In this document: positions 12,601-24,779 of the stretch, in pieces
Layout of the letters: each line of letters begins with the position of its first letter
Position numbering within the stretch: position 1 is the first letter of the stretch
NCBI GenBank assembly: GCA_004794785.1
Contig: SJOL01005976.1
Coordinates: 551,972-615,971, forward strand
Reading direction: 5' to 3'
DNA from: Opisthorchis felineus
Lineage: Eukaryota > Platyhelminthes > Trematoda > Opisthorchiida > Opisthorchiidae
Length of the DNA stretch: 64,000 nt
Notes under the pieces: model-generated
What the model was told of the DNA's origin: nothing
The model's database searches: none
The model's input: only the letters and a program-made list of their open reading frames with translations
Program-made: the position numbers and the translations under genes

Positions 12601-14001
12601 TCACTTGTGGAGTACTCTCTTGAGGGAAGCAGCAGATCGATAGGCATTGCAGGCGGCTTTGCTCATTGAAGGGCTGTATCTGCATTTTGTTAGAACTAAA
12701 CTGCGTTTCGAAACTAATGGAGACTAAGCAGACATACTAAAAAAAATTACACACCTCAGTAGCATACGAAAAAGGCTCACAACGAAAAGTACCCATTCGT
12801 TTAAAGTGAACTAGGTTTGCCAGCTTAGATGAGAAGAACCGAGATGTTTTAAAATGTACAGAAATCATTGAAAAGTACTTGCAGATAAACCAGAACGGTT
12901 TCCGTAAGCTTATAAGGACCAATTGCAGTTACATAGGAGAGAGACATTGGAGCAGTGTGAATAGGGGGTCGAAAAGGTAACAGAAAACATTTTCTGAGCC
13001 AGTCTCGTATCCCAGCTGTTTGACAGACTGGGAGAAACTCAGACACCCTGGGGCTAACTAACCTGTGCTTGGTCACAAGCAATTCTGCGCGCAGCTGAAC
13101 AAAGGATCGATACGGTACTCACGAGGGAGGAAAACAAGAAAACAATGCGTAAAAATACCACTACACGGGAGTACCATAGAGACAATTGTAGAGAAAATCA
13201 AAAGGCCGAACAAATAGAATGTAGGGCCAACCAAATGTTGGTGTATGCCACGAGAGCAATACGGCTGACGCATGAAGCATTATCGATCAATCGAACGAAC
13301 TGTCCCGAAAAACTTCAGTGTGACCCAGTGATAACCATGGTTTTATTGACCGGATCATGTTATGAGTCTTATTTAAGAATCTTAATGAAGGCGTATTTCG
13401 GTATTTCGTCTATTTTACTGTTTTATACGTTTTGCAGTAGATTTACGTACTAGCTGAATTCAATGAAAACTGTGTTGTTCTCATGGTATCATTCAAGTTG
13501 ATCAGCGGAACTCAACGACTTAAGTGTTGACATACGGGAATGTCACTGAAATATTTCCAATCTGTCCACAGAAATCAAAAAACATGAGGCAGCGAAATTA
13601 GGGTCAGTTGACATTTAAGACTAGTTTTTGCATTTAAGTAAGACTATTTGCAAGCGAATAAGAGTAACTCCGACTGACGAAAGTGAACAGTACACTGAAA
13701 AAACCGCGCTTTCAACAACTGGTTAGCCTGCGGAACATCAAGGCATACCACGCTGGTTATTGAGAAAAACTGTGACAGACAATGAAGATACAATGCTAAT
13801 GGCAGAACGAACTACACAATAATAACCATTAACCTGCGAAAAACAAAACTTTCCGCCCACCGGTAACAGTAATGCATGCCTCACCTAGTACCTGTAAGTC
13901 ATGTTTCCCGAGGTGGGTGGTGAAAGCTCAGGCACCAGGTCGAATGAGTGTGTGCGCTGAGCCCGACCTTTTTAGCATTTGAAGAAAAGTGCATCCCTTA
14001 C
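9667..14001. other. Probable intronic/intergenic DNA; one two-strand open block inside
   Basis: Mostly short open frames without splice support. The exception is 11206-11545, listed separately. Small plus-strand frames at 9709-9912, 11794-12042 and 13145-13453 were inspected and not called, because they lack recognisable motifs and convincing splice boundaries. No RNA gene or microsatellite is obvious. Confidence 0.3.
11206..11545. other. Possible coding exon, open on both strands; strand unresolved
   Basis: Both strands are open for more than 100 codons, and local GC is higher than in the flanks. On the plus strand a frame runs 11206-11610 and contains GNWNGPSCGIPGGYARTRN and a Ser-rich end; a GTAAGG donor lies inside it near 11297. 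On the minus strand the frame starts after a good acceptor (TTGTTGACAACCATTCAG, exon from about 11535) and gives a Gly/Thr/Ser-rich peptide containing CGGITITTGTALWSG, ending at TGA near 11199. Codon composition looks reasonable in both. No known domain was recognised on either strand. Confidence 0.35.
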
Positions 14002-14217
14002 CCAGTGCACTTGAACCAACTGATTGTAACGCAGTTTCAAACACGACATCCGAATAGCTGGGTGGATAAGCAGCACAAGGGTCCGGAACAATGTTTAGGT
14101 TATTGAAAGGCACATTCATTTCAAGGCGCCAGCAACGTTCTCGTGAGTCACCTGCATCCAGCAAATCACTCACTGCGCAAACGGGAGATTCAGTCGACTT
14201 TTGAATGAAAGACTCAT
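14002..14217 (-). CDS. Probable internal coding exon, unknown protein
   Basis: Seen: a 216 bp minus-strand block. The acceptor is TTGAATGACATCGCAG, with the exon from 14217. The donor is CTGG followed by GTAAGG, with the exon ending at 14002. It enters in phase 1 and leaves in phase 1. The frame is fully open with good amino-acid composition, including CAAYPPSYSDVVFETALQS (Pro/Tyr/Ser-rich). Its phase-1 entry matches the phase-1 exit of the block at 32273-32720, giving a GAT codon across the junction. The frame continues past the donor to a TGA at 13928. The next recognised block downstream (3772-4255) needs phase 2, so at least one exon is missing between them or the donor is wrong. Function unknown. 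Confidence 0.5.
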
Positions 14218-14287
14218 CTGCGATGTCATTCAACAGAATTTACAAAACGAAGGTAGTATCAGGGTTGAATTGGTCAGACATTGAAGA

Positions 14288-15244
14288 ATGCAGAATAAGC
14301 TAAATAATTCTGCTGCACCGTTTAGCAAGCACTTTGAACCTGTAAAGTGTAAAGTCTCACTGCAAGACTGGGTGGGATCAAACATAAACCTCATACTTGC
14401 AGGTGAACCGATCGATGTGACAGATAAGGTCGTTTATCTGGGCAGTCCCGGGAACCAGGCGAAGGGTGAAATTGTCCCACGAAACAGGAAGGTCAGGGCA
14501 GCGTTTGTCATTGTTTGTGGATATTTGCGGCCCCAACGTGACCTCAGCTTGACAGCCGAAAGTACAGTGTACAAAGCTGCGGGTCGATCTGTTCTACTTT
14601 ATGGACCGGAAATGTGGCCACCGAGTGCGGGTCTTCGAAGACTCGTTGTGAATGATAATCTGTCTCCAGAGCATTTGGCCGGTTTGGTAGGAACACCAGA
14701 TCAGTAATGCCTAGGTACACCAGAGGTAACTCTTCTTCGATAGATCAGCTGGCCACACTAAACAAGTTACGCTGACTAGGCCATTTACTTCGTACGCCAA
14801 ATGTCCGTCTGCCCCACAGAGTTCTCTTTGCCCATCCTGGTGTCGGACAGACAGGACGCAGGGGCCGGCCAGGCCACGATTAGGTAACAAACAACGGAAT
14901 TCCTTACACGCCAACTCAGTAGCGCCGATAAATACCGTTCCTCTGAACGAGGACTTCCGAAAAAGGTAAACCAATGGTGAGGTGAGAGAGATGGTTAGGT
15001 CTGGCAGCGACTAGCGATCTTGCATCAAGACCATCGCCTTCACCACCTAGCTCTCTTACTCTCTATCATACCGGACAAACACAACCATTTAACGTCAAAG
15101 AACTGGCTGGGCGATCACCTCCAAAGCGTGGTTCTCATTCCTTTAGTCTGCCTATCCTCGGTGAATGTAGCAGCTAGAAACACTGTACTCTGATACACTG
15201 CTTGTCGCTGGAAAAATGAATGAATGAATGAATGAATGAATGAA
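14288..15244 (+). pseudogene. RTE-type LINE, 3' end: reverse transcriptase C-terminal region and TGAA tail
   Basis: A 139-codon frame at 14288-14707 carries the region after the polymerase active site. It has a KCKVSLQDWVG block, then DVTDKVVYLGS (the 'FxYLGS' signature), then STVYKAAGRSVLLYGPEMW (the family's 'RVYxAxVRSVLLYGxExW'). After a stop, further matching pieces follow in shifted frames, including LNKLR then LGHLLRTPNVRLPHR ('LRWLGHVLRM...R.PRRAL'). The remnant ends at seven perfect TGAA units (15217-15244), the kind of short 3' repeat tail RTE elements leave. The catalytic part is absent, so this is a 5'-truncated, dead copy on the strand opposite the neighbouring candidate exon. Confidence 0.8.
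15217..15244 (+). repeat. (TGAA)7 microsatellite, likely LINE 3' tail
   Basis: Seven perfect tetranucleotide units lie directly at the downstream edge of the RTE C-terminal relic. The position suggests it is the element's 3' tail rather than an independent microsatellite. Confidence 0.85.
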
Positions 15245-15280
15245 GTACCCATTTACACACAGTGCAGACAAAAAGATAGA

Positions 15281-15362
15281 ATCCATGGACGGAACTCGAA
15301 CTCACGGCCTTTAATTTATCGAAACAGCATTCTACGAATTGAACCCCACGTCCCACGGAGTT
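15281..15362 (-). repeat. tRNA-like SINE head (weak)
   Basis: On the minus strand this reads as a tRNA-like unit: a proximal GGTTCAATTCG-like segment, an internal stretch, then CGTGAGTTCGAGTTCCGTCC, which resembles a B box and acceptor arm. It sits between the TGAA tail and the next tRNA-like SINE. It is too diverged to call a functional tRNA. Confidence 0.35.
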
Positions 15363-15480
15363 GTATTTCACACTGATTCGCCACACTCCCTGCCTAATGG
15401 GTGTACGTCGGCGCCGCTAGTGAGCTCCCGTGTGAGTTCCACATTGTATGAATGAATGTGAAGTTCAAAAGCAAATGTGC

Positions 15481-15660
15481 TCCACGGTAGCTCAGTTAGC
15501 AGAGCACTGGTTCGACAAGTGATAGGTCGCAGGTTGCAGTTACACACATTCTGTCTTTTCCTTCGAATTATGTGCACTTGGGTCCATAACCAAGGTCATC
15601 CAAATCGCCGTCTCTTCCTCCTTGATCAACATCAAGGTGCAAAAACTCCTCTCCCAAGGC
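15481..15660 (+). repeat. tRNA-derived SINE, second family
   Basis: It begins with a tRNA-like head: A box GGTAGCTCAGTTAGCAGAGC and a degraded B box (GGTCGCAGGTTGCAGT). The unrelated tail has TTATGTGCACTTGGGT and CGTCTCTTCCTCCTTGATCAACATCAAGG, and related tails occur at 35507 and 35779. The degraded B box argues against a working tRNA gene. Confidence 0.6.
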
Positions 15661-16867
15661 CACAAGTGCATGAAGAACGATAATTAGGGAACGATCAAGG
15701 ATGAACTAAACCTCGTTGCCAACAATACAGCTGGAAAGCAAATGTACCGTGTTCGCTTTCGGGCATAGCTTCACTTGCAAACCTTGTAAATAAAAACCGA
15801 AGAACGAATTGGCGAAATTAAAGGGATGTTTACCTTCGTGATATTTCAGTGGATGGATGTACGAAGCTGGGTAGAATAAAGTCGGGTGGTGAGGGCACCT
15901 TTCGGCCAAACCATACATTAACTGGAAGCAGAATAGCAAAGCAAAATAAAGACGCATCCTTAGAAGAAAGATATCTCTAGTCCGTTGGTGTCCACTGACC
16001 GACAAGGTTTGTTAAACACGAACATGAGGCACAGTTCGGCTGCTGGAACGCTGCCTAGAATCTCCAGAATCCATTTCATGACTACTAGGTCAACGTATCC
16101 GGTTCTCAGACTGCAGTTCTGTGCAACAATCATTGTTATTGTGTACTTCAGCATTCGACTACACTTGGCAGATAACCAATAATACTGGGCGTGGGTGATT
16201 CTTGTGGACAAAGACAAGTTTCATAGAACGCACCAGATAGGAAAAGGAACACCGTAGAAAAAAACAGCGTCGACTACATAGCTGTAAAGTGACCAAAAAA
16301 TCTCGGTCATATAGTAAACAAAAGATCACTTGGTATGTAGGGGATTATCTTTTTCGGAGGGAAATCTAGAACCATGTTTTCCAATAACATAAACACTCAA
16401 ACCCATCTGGTGCAATCACCTGCGACAAAAAAATGGTCACGATCTAAAAAAATCCCGCTTCCAAATCAAGATGGCTCGGATACAGGAAGAATCCGCAGGA
16501 AAGTGAGAAAACCAATCCCTGACTTGAATATCAGTTTGGTCAAATGTTTACCTTTGAGTCCATATGAATGATGAAATTTCATCGATTCTGTTGCTGCCCA
16601 CCACATAGATACTAATCACTAATTAAGCTGGTTGAACCGTTCAGTGTGATCTATCGAGTGCCATCAAGCCACTCCAAAGCAGCCCGGCAAAATGCACTCC
16701 CTACAGCCGGTTTTGTCACGGCCCATCAATTCCCCAGGTCAAACTGTAACAAGCAGCTCTACAATTTGTACAACGATTTTATTGACTCGCTTTATTGTCT
16801 AATTTTTTTCAATTCGCGCTTCATTTGAGATCACGCGGAACAAGACGATAATGACGGCGAGGGGCTC

Positions 16868-16903
16868 CATCGAGTTTCCAATTCCATCGAGTTTCCAATT
16901 CCA
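16868..16903. repeat. Short tandem duplication (17-bp unit, two copies)
   Basis: The unit ATCGAGTTTCCAATTCC occurs twice in direct succession. It is a small local duplication with no wider context. Confidence 0.8.
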
Positions 16904-17919
16904 GCGATTTCATCATGTATATGAGCTCAGAAAGTCTGAAGAAAGTGGGACTGAGTATTCCGGATGAGGCGGGTGTGGTTAATTGTCTCGAAAAAGTTTC
17001 AAATAACACGTACTGTAATATAAAAGAGAGAAAACGATGACCATAAAGGTGGGAGGCAATGGACCTACCTCTCAGGTCGTTCACAACGCCTGAGTGGGCG
17101 ACTAGAAAAGTCTGAACATGACTGTTGCTGGGCAATTGAAGGGTGTTCAGCGGTATCGAACAATCGAACGGTCGCATCATCGCTATTAGGAACACCTTTG
17201 GTCAGTCCAATAGGTATGCTTCCTACAAACGAAATAAATTATTTATGATGAGCAAAAGGGAGAAAGCATCATACTGTGATAAGGATAGAGTCAATTGAAC
17301 TAGGCAACGGAAAAGAAGCAAATGGATGCCGTTGGTCGCAGTCAAATCCGACTATTCCAATGGAAGCAACACTACTAAGGGTGGTCAAAGCGGGAACGTA
17401 GAATAGAATAAATTCTGGTTTGGGGGATGTAACGGCGAGTTGCACCAGGAAGAGTTCTCATTCCGCCTCACAACGGATAAAAGTTGGGAGCAGTCGAATA
17501 AATGCACACACAGCGATCTGATGTTTCAGAGAGCAGCATGATCCGGAAGGAAATACGGCCCCCAATCGGGATACGACACACACAAAAACAGAAATTGCAC
17601 AGCGCAGGTGCGTCAACAGTAACTGTTACGTTAGTGAGGATTCTGTCTATTCTTAAACCGATATGTCGTTTGCCTGACTGAACACTCCAAATAAACAGCT
17701 AACCTGGCAGTCAGACTTCTCTGTTCAGACGAATGAAGTGACTCCGAAGAGAAGGAGCCCATGTATACCGTTTCCAACGCGTCGGGTGCAAAAGAACTGG
17801 TGAGATAACTTAGATATCCAAGAATTGAAAGATGAGGAAATTCCGTAACAGAAATTCCACTTTCAGTACACCAACTCGTAAACCATGGAGAAAGGTTAAC
17901 AGTAACAACTGTTCCTCAC

Positions 17920-18065
17920 TTTATCTTATTGTTATTTATTAATTTATTGTTTTTTACCTTATTTTTATTACTTTTTATTTGCTTTTTATTCTTTATTAAT
18001 TAATTATTTTTTATTTATTTTTTATTATATTTTACTTTTTATCACTTTAATTTTACTTTATTTTC
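17920..18065. repeat. T/A low-complexity tract
   Basis: About 145 bases composed almost only of T and A on the plus strand, built from repeated TTTATT, TTTTTAT and TTAATT variants. It contains no motif beyond composition. It could be a decayed A-rich retroposon tail on the minus strand or a simple-sequence expansion. Confidence 0.85.
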
Positions 18066-20125
18066 AGTTGATTAACGAACCATAATTTCCAGTACAACTA
18101 GAGAATGAAAATTAATCTAATAGAGACATTTAGCGCACTAAACTGAATTCAGGCCAGTGGTTATTTTCCAGTCCAGCTTATGATGTGCAAATTTTCAACA
18201 CGTCACCCAACACAGCTGTTAAGTGAACTTGCGAATATTTTCGACTTTGACCTTAAAAAATTCCTCAAACATTATGGGGCGATAAAAGTGCGAATCACTA
18301 TTAAGTTCATTTCAAAATAAGTGTAAAGAAACAGTACAATTCAGGTTATTTGACGTGCTCTACTATTCACCACTACCTTTTTGCACACTTCTTGGTACAT
18401 ATCACGCGGGGTTCGCTTCCAACCTCTCACTATATGTGATTCCTACATTCAGTTCACCCACATCATTGGAGAATCTGTTGCATCCGTGTGTTGTTTTGCT
18501 CCATTTTTTATTTGTCGCCCACATGTTCGTATCTCTGTGAAGAACAGTCTGATTACCAAATAGGCAGAAGAACTGAGGAACCCGCGAAGAAGGAGGTACG
18601 GACCGACGCATTACCAGAGAGAATATCATTCTTATGCCTCGGTTATTCACAAAATAATCAGAAACTATATCCAGACAATGCCATACAGAAGGAATCGACT
18701 ATTGACATTCCATATGTCATAACCAGATGACGTGAAAACGACATCCTGAATTATAAAAGACTTTCCATTGTGAGTTCAGTTGCATTGCATTTCCTCTTCC
18801 ATTTTCATATTACCCCAATCGCAAACCAAGCTATTTGAAACGTGAGGATTGCACTGTTTCATCCCACTGGACTATACTCTCTTCCATTAATGGACAACTG
18901 TTAGAAGAACGCCTGTTTACTGGTCTTGGTGTTGCGTATGTCACCTGGTCAGCCGACAGACCTTCATATTTTCGCGTGTTTCAGACACCAAACCGGCGAG
19001 CCTCCCCGGTGTGTATTAATCTGAAAAGCAAACTGGCAGAACGTGATCGGCTTACGCGCGACACCCAGTCACCGCTTCGCTTGTAATACATATTTTGTTG
19101 TATCTACCGGTTCTCTTAAAACGTTGTATGCAGTTATTGACCAGAACAGTGTTCAGCAGCATTTCCGACTTTGAACGATATACTAAAAGTTTGAAGCCTT
19201 CAGTTTGAACGAGCAGGGAAAAAAAAGAATTCAGAAACGTCAAGCGACACTCTGACCACAGGCTATATGAAGCTGTCCTACGAAGCAGATAGCCACCAAC
19301 CACATTACTCAAGCTGGAGATTTTGATTGGCAAGGAACGTTAGTTATGACTAAGTGTTAGAGAAACAAATCTAAGGTTTATTTTTTGGGTTGTCTCCTGA
19401 TCGCCTTCGTGCCAAGGTGAAACTAAGTAAGAGAAGGCGTAAAAAGGGTTTCTAGGTGTTTGCAAGTTTCATAGGAAAAAAAGAGCTCATGACGAATGGT
19501 TTTGCCAGACAGGTGGAAAAAGCTGGAAAGAATCATTCTAGTCGACACATATATTACACATTAACAGTCCCGCATGAAGGGTTGCCATCATAAACCGCTG
19601 TGGCGGCTAAGATAGGTGTATTGTAATTCAGATGACTCACTCGCCAGACGCACACAGCATATTGGGAATTTAACAAAACAAATCATGCTTCGTGCGACAA
19701 ATAACGAAAGCAACCGTCGTGGACCTATGTCGTCATGGTGCAACAATAACTTCCGTGTATCCACCAAACTACGAGGCCACAAATCCCCTAAATAGAGGTA
19801 TATGGGGAAAACAGAAGCACATTGCACGTCGCTGTGCGAAACGATGGTCGATGAAGGAATGCTTTGATGATAGGCGAGTGACCCAACGCAAGGCATGTAG
19901 ACCCACCAAAGCTGTAAGTTGACAGCTTGACGCACGTTTGTCGGTCTGAACATGGAAAAACAGCATGAACGAGGATGTGGACAAGTAAACACCAGCTTAG
20001 TGACAATTGAAGTTGTGCACCATAATGATACTTCAAAAAGATACCGAATTTGGTACCTTCAAGAATTGTACGTTGAGGAGGTGATGAAGAATTTTTCGCA
20101 TAACGTAAAGGAAATTGCATTGTGG

Positions 20126-20225
20126 TTGTTGATCTAGGTGACTGTTGATCTGTTCGCCGAGCTTGGCAATTGGCTTGCAAACGTTTCGTCACCTTACGAG
20201 GAGACATCATCAGTGCGCAGCTGGA
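20126..20225 (+). repeat. Dispersed repeat, copy 2 (copy 1 at 1585-1690, reverse strand)
   Basis: It matches the minus strand of 1585-1690 over about 95 bases with scattered substitutions, ending GAGGAGACATCATCAGTGCG here. The family is unknown to me. It may be part of a larger interspersed element, since the surrounding sequence is also open for short frames. Confidence 0.7.
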
Positions 20226-23200
20226 TAGGAGTAGGTATTTAGAGGGTCACTTATTTCTTACATTATTTACAAGCAATCGTACAACTCCGTATTATTCGCT
20301 CAATCGATCCACCCCATGTCAATTGCTCAAGCAATCAACTGAGGTGAAATCCTATGTTGGAACACACGGAAAACAAGACGTAATAGCTAACGGTAGTAAA
20401 AGCGTGCTTAATCTCTCGTGATATTATGATTGGAGTAAAAGAACGCTTAAAGGTTGCATTCCTTCTCTTTGGTTGCTAGATGACTTTTCGTCCGTTATGA
20501 CACGAATAGAAACTAAGTAAAAGGAGCCCATTTGGGGGTGGTAAAGTTTTTTTAACATCAAAACTCTTGAAACGAAAAAACGTCTTTGCCTGATGAATTC
20601 GTCAGTTTAATAGAGTTGCATCGTCTATAGGTTGAATTTTAAAAACAAATGAGCTGGAAGCGTTGAAAAACGGATATTCAATATCCCACGCATTTAACCC
20701 CGTAATACAACTATTGAACTGGTTCACCAACACTTGATCGTCAACCACCGCGCAGGGACCATACACATAGCTAGTCGTTGGATGTTTGAATCATATCACC
20801 ATCAACATCAATGTTCAACAAAGATGCTTCACTGCCGTACGACTTGAACTATTTTCCAGTAGATAGTTTGGTTTATTTACAATTAAAAGTTCATTGAATA
20901 TAAGTTCACTGCTCCTTAAAGTATATATACAGACGTGAAGCTATTTAGTACTTCGAAGAGGTACAACTTGGTATCCACAGACCCACCAAGTAGGATGACC
21001 ACACGCCATGTCGAAAGAACTGGAAGTTAACCCCAAAAGTGCGTTATGACTGGTCAAAATATCAACCAATCACGATCAGGTAATCTCCTTAAGGAGTCAC
21101 GGTCTTGGTTAACTTGAACAGTGCCGGCGTGCTGTACATGCTGTCATATTAGCTTAGCTGAAACCAACCAGGGTGTTAAGGTGTTATTTAGACCCGAGTA
21201 CGCGTACAGTACCAATCGTCCGAAGAGGCGACAGTAGCCACATAGGAGAAAAGATGATAATGGTGTTAGAAAACAGAACCAAGTTAAAAGCAGTAATGGG
21301 GTATTTATTGAGACCCCGGTAATACCAATCATTTTTTGGTTGTTCCATGATAAATTTTATGCTCCATCTTGAGTTCTATGTTACATAAAACTTTCGAATT
21401 CTTAATGACGCAGATGCAGTGGTTCCTGCACACTACTTGCCCCAGTATCAGTCATGAATACCTTTGATTAGTGATCCAATCTAGTGCAGTAACTTGAGAT
21501 GAAATCAAATATTACATTGCATACTTATGAAACAAACCTAAAACATTCGGATACGACTACTCATTCAGCGCGAAAAGCCTGTCATGCTATTTGTATCAGT
21601 TAGCACTCCAACGAGGATGCATTTTGACGTTATTCGGAAGTGTTGCCAAACCACCCCTGCGGGAGATAGTACTTCACCATTGTGCCATTTGTCACGTGCT
21701 GTTTCAAGTCATCATGTGTTTAGGTTTACGCCAACGGAGGGTGCATCAAGCCACCTACGTATCAAGGAAACTGCAATATCACTTCCTAGTCCAATGGGCG
21801 ATGAGCAGTGAAAAACTATAAACAGCAAAGAAGCTCAGGTTCGGAGATGCCATCAGGTCTGAACAATCAAATCTATAACAAATTCGTTACCATGGATCGG
21901 CAATCAAACGAGACTAAATTGAACTCTCCTTGATTTCACGAAAAAGAGGACCCATTTGTATAATAACACGTCTACATTCGTTTACCAGCTCATTCAAATA
22001 TATTAGTTGTGCCCACCTATGTGAGAAACACCCACGTTAATTTGTTTAGTGTTCATGAGGTCAGATCCTCCAGCATTTTGCTTCTCGAATGAATAGCTTA
22101 CCCACAATGTGCATCAGGTAAATTACAGCTGCGGCACTGTGACGCAAGAAGTATGACAAAAAAAACTAAAAACCACTGCCGGTTCGTTCTTCCTAATCGC
22201 ATTAGGATAGAATGAGAATGCATGATTGCATGGGAATAGGATCGATCAAAGATTGCAATAATTGGACACAACCGGAGCTTGACTTGAGATATCCTACACG
22301 CTGCACTCAGGTGAAACATGAAAAATTGAAATTAAAAACCGCTGTTTTCACCACTTTCCAAAATACAAAAATAAGTCAACTGCCCCATGACCTTCGGACT
22401 GCCATACTACGCAGTTCACATCCACATTGAAATACCAATCACAGGGGGAAGTTTCTAGAAAATAATAATGCGGTCGGTCGATGGAGGTTCCCGGGTGACA
22501 GATTTAATTAGTGTATATCAGATATCAGATATCACTTCCCTAGAGAATACAGCCGGGTGTGTTTGTATAGACCCATCATGATAATAGGTATCTTAAGTGG
22601 TATCTTCTTATTTTCTACTCTGATGGCTTAATTAGGTACCACTTGTAAGGTTAAAGTCCACATTTCTGCCCTTTTTATTCATTATATGACAGATTTTTCA
22701 CTCAGAAGAGACAAATGGATGCGAAGACTTCAAAGATAGTACTGCAAAGATAATACATTATCCACCAAAGAGCCATCAGATGGTATCTAATTAGCTATTA
22801 CAGTCAAGCTCCGTCAGTCAAGTGTGTGGTACAAATTATAATAGTTTATTATCCCAGATGACATAAACATAAATCCTCAACGAATCGATCTAAACAAAAG
22901 AGATAATTGGCGATGGCGGAAAAAGCAACGTTCACAAAAATGCGAAGAGTTCTTTACTCTGCTTCAATCTGCTCCATAGAGGATTATCAATATTAATGTT
23001 CAGTAAGATAGTCAGTTTGAACTGACATGAATTGATTTTTTGACATGCAGGAGAATTCAATATTCGTGTAAAAACCTCCGGAGAATTAACAAGAGACGAA
23101 TGAAGAAGTAACGGGAAATAACAGTCTTGTAACTGCAATCAACACCGTGAAGAGTATGGGAGAGTGACGCAGCTCTCATGTCAGCTTATCTACCTGTTGG

Positions 23201-24779
23201 CCTCCGCGCACCGTAACAACAGCTAAGTTAACCGAGAACAAATATACACGCTGCACGCGATATCACGGTAAGAATGAGAATATTCCCCCCTTGGAGTTGG
23301 ACCTCAAAATTACTTACAAACCACTGGATTTGAACCCCTACTATATGTCTGTAGTGAATGCCACGAGCGAGCGACGGCGACTGCAAGTACTGTATGCTAC
23401 ATCAAAACGCCTCCAATGAAAGAAAGTATTTTGCGTTTCAGGGATTCTGGATATTTGACTGCCTATACCCACCTGCGAATAGGTCGATTTCAACATCGAC
23501 GGAGTAATCCATGGACACTACATTCTCTGGGGCGGAAGAAAGCGATGAGGAAACGAATGGATAAAAAAAGAAAGTAAGTGCCACGCAGTCTTACCACCCA
23601 ACGAGACTACTACAACGAGGCTACATAGCAGGAGGACGCACGAGACGAGTAGACCATTGTTTCGGGACAGTAGCTGAAAGGTCCTCAATGCCAAGAGATG
23701 GGGATACTGAAGTCTGGTTTTCAACAGACGTGGGTATCTCGTGATCGTCGCGTCATGTTTTTCACTAGCATGAACCGACAGGAACCATGCCAAGATCAAG
23801 ATATGACAACAGCATTCAAGCATTTAGATCACTTACTGAGAAATATCTGCATCACAATGACACGGTGGTTACTATAAAGCGCGTGCTATCGGTCGGTAAT
23901 AACCACTCAAAGTAGTCTTCCGCAAAACGGAAGAGACGAAGTTGATAATGCAAAGGGGCAGTTGACTCAAAGGTACAAAGCGCAGACTGAGACCGGGACT
24001 TTCGCTAGAGTATCGTGACAGGTAGCGAGTCGTAGTGTGTTGGCTAAGGGAACTGGTAAACCATTCGACTCACAGTGGTGTGGCGGAGAGTACACCAGGA
24101 GTCCGTAACCATAGGGGTCGGAGAGCAACCGGTTCCAAGCTAACTATTACACACAGCAACGTCTAAAGTCTGTTTAATGAAGACGACGAAGCTGAACCGT
24201 AGGTGGAAGGTTTACATCCCAATATTATAGAGGTTACAGAAACAATGTACGAGAAGGCGAACAAGACAAAGAGACCAAGTTACCTCGGTTCACTGTATTC
24301 TGGTGGGATATGCAACGCGACAGTTTTGGAAGAGTTGCATTATTCTCCCGCAAGCCGCAGGATGTCCACATCTTAGCGGGCTGTCAGAATCCCTGATGTG
24401 CTGCGTTAACTAAGGCAATGAAGCCAACATCACTAGTTTGGTGTTCTACTCAGTCCGTTCAATAGGAACATACCCTGAATGGCAACCCTTCAGCCCGCAC
24501 ATACGTAGCCTGATATATTTCGGTGCTCCAGCTATCACCTGGAATACTGTTTCAGAGGAACAGGCGACTTTAAGCGTAGAATCTGCGATGCTGGAAGCAA
24601 CCGAAGACACTCGAATAACCCATCATGTGACCGAACCATCACAGGTCGGTCGTAACCTATGTGTATTGCCTCTGTATGTACTGTTTACATAAGCTGAGGA
24701 TAGGGTCGGGGTCACCAGAAACAAGTGATCATAAACAAACGCTGGTTCACCTCCGAGCGACAAGAAGACTAGGGGATGG

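Larger units (their letters stand above)
15661..24779. other. Long stretch without a supportable gene
   Basis: About 9 kb of short open frames. I inspected the frames at 16821-17195 (-), 18835-19086 (+), 19588-19992 (-) with its antisense partner 19692-19922 (+), 21584-21821 (+) and 23518-23823 (-). None has a recognised motif plus splice support. Structures noted are a 17-bp tandem duplication at 16868-16903, the T-rich tract at 17920-18065, the dispersed repeat at 20126-20225 and a B-box-like remnant near 23320. Confidence 0.3.

Noticed and set aside
19588..19992. 134-codon minus-strand frame, Cys/Leu/Ser-rich, with antisense frames
   Set aside because: Three overlapping frames on two strands are open with no motif or splice support, so none can be preferred. 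It may be repeat-derived.
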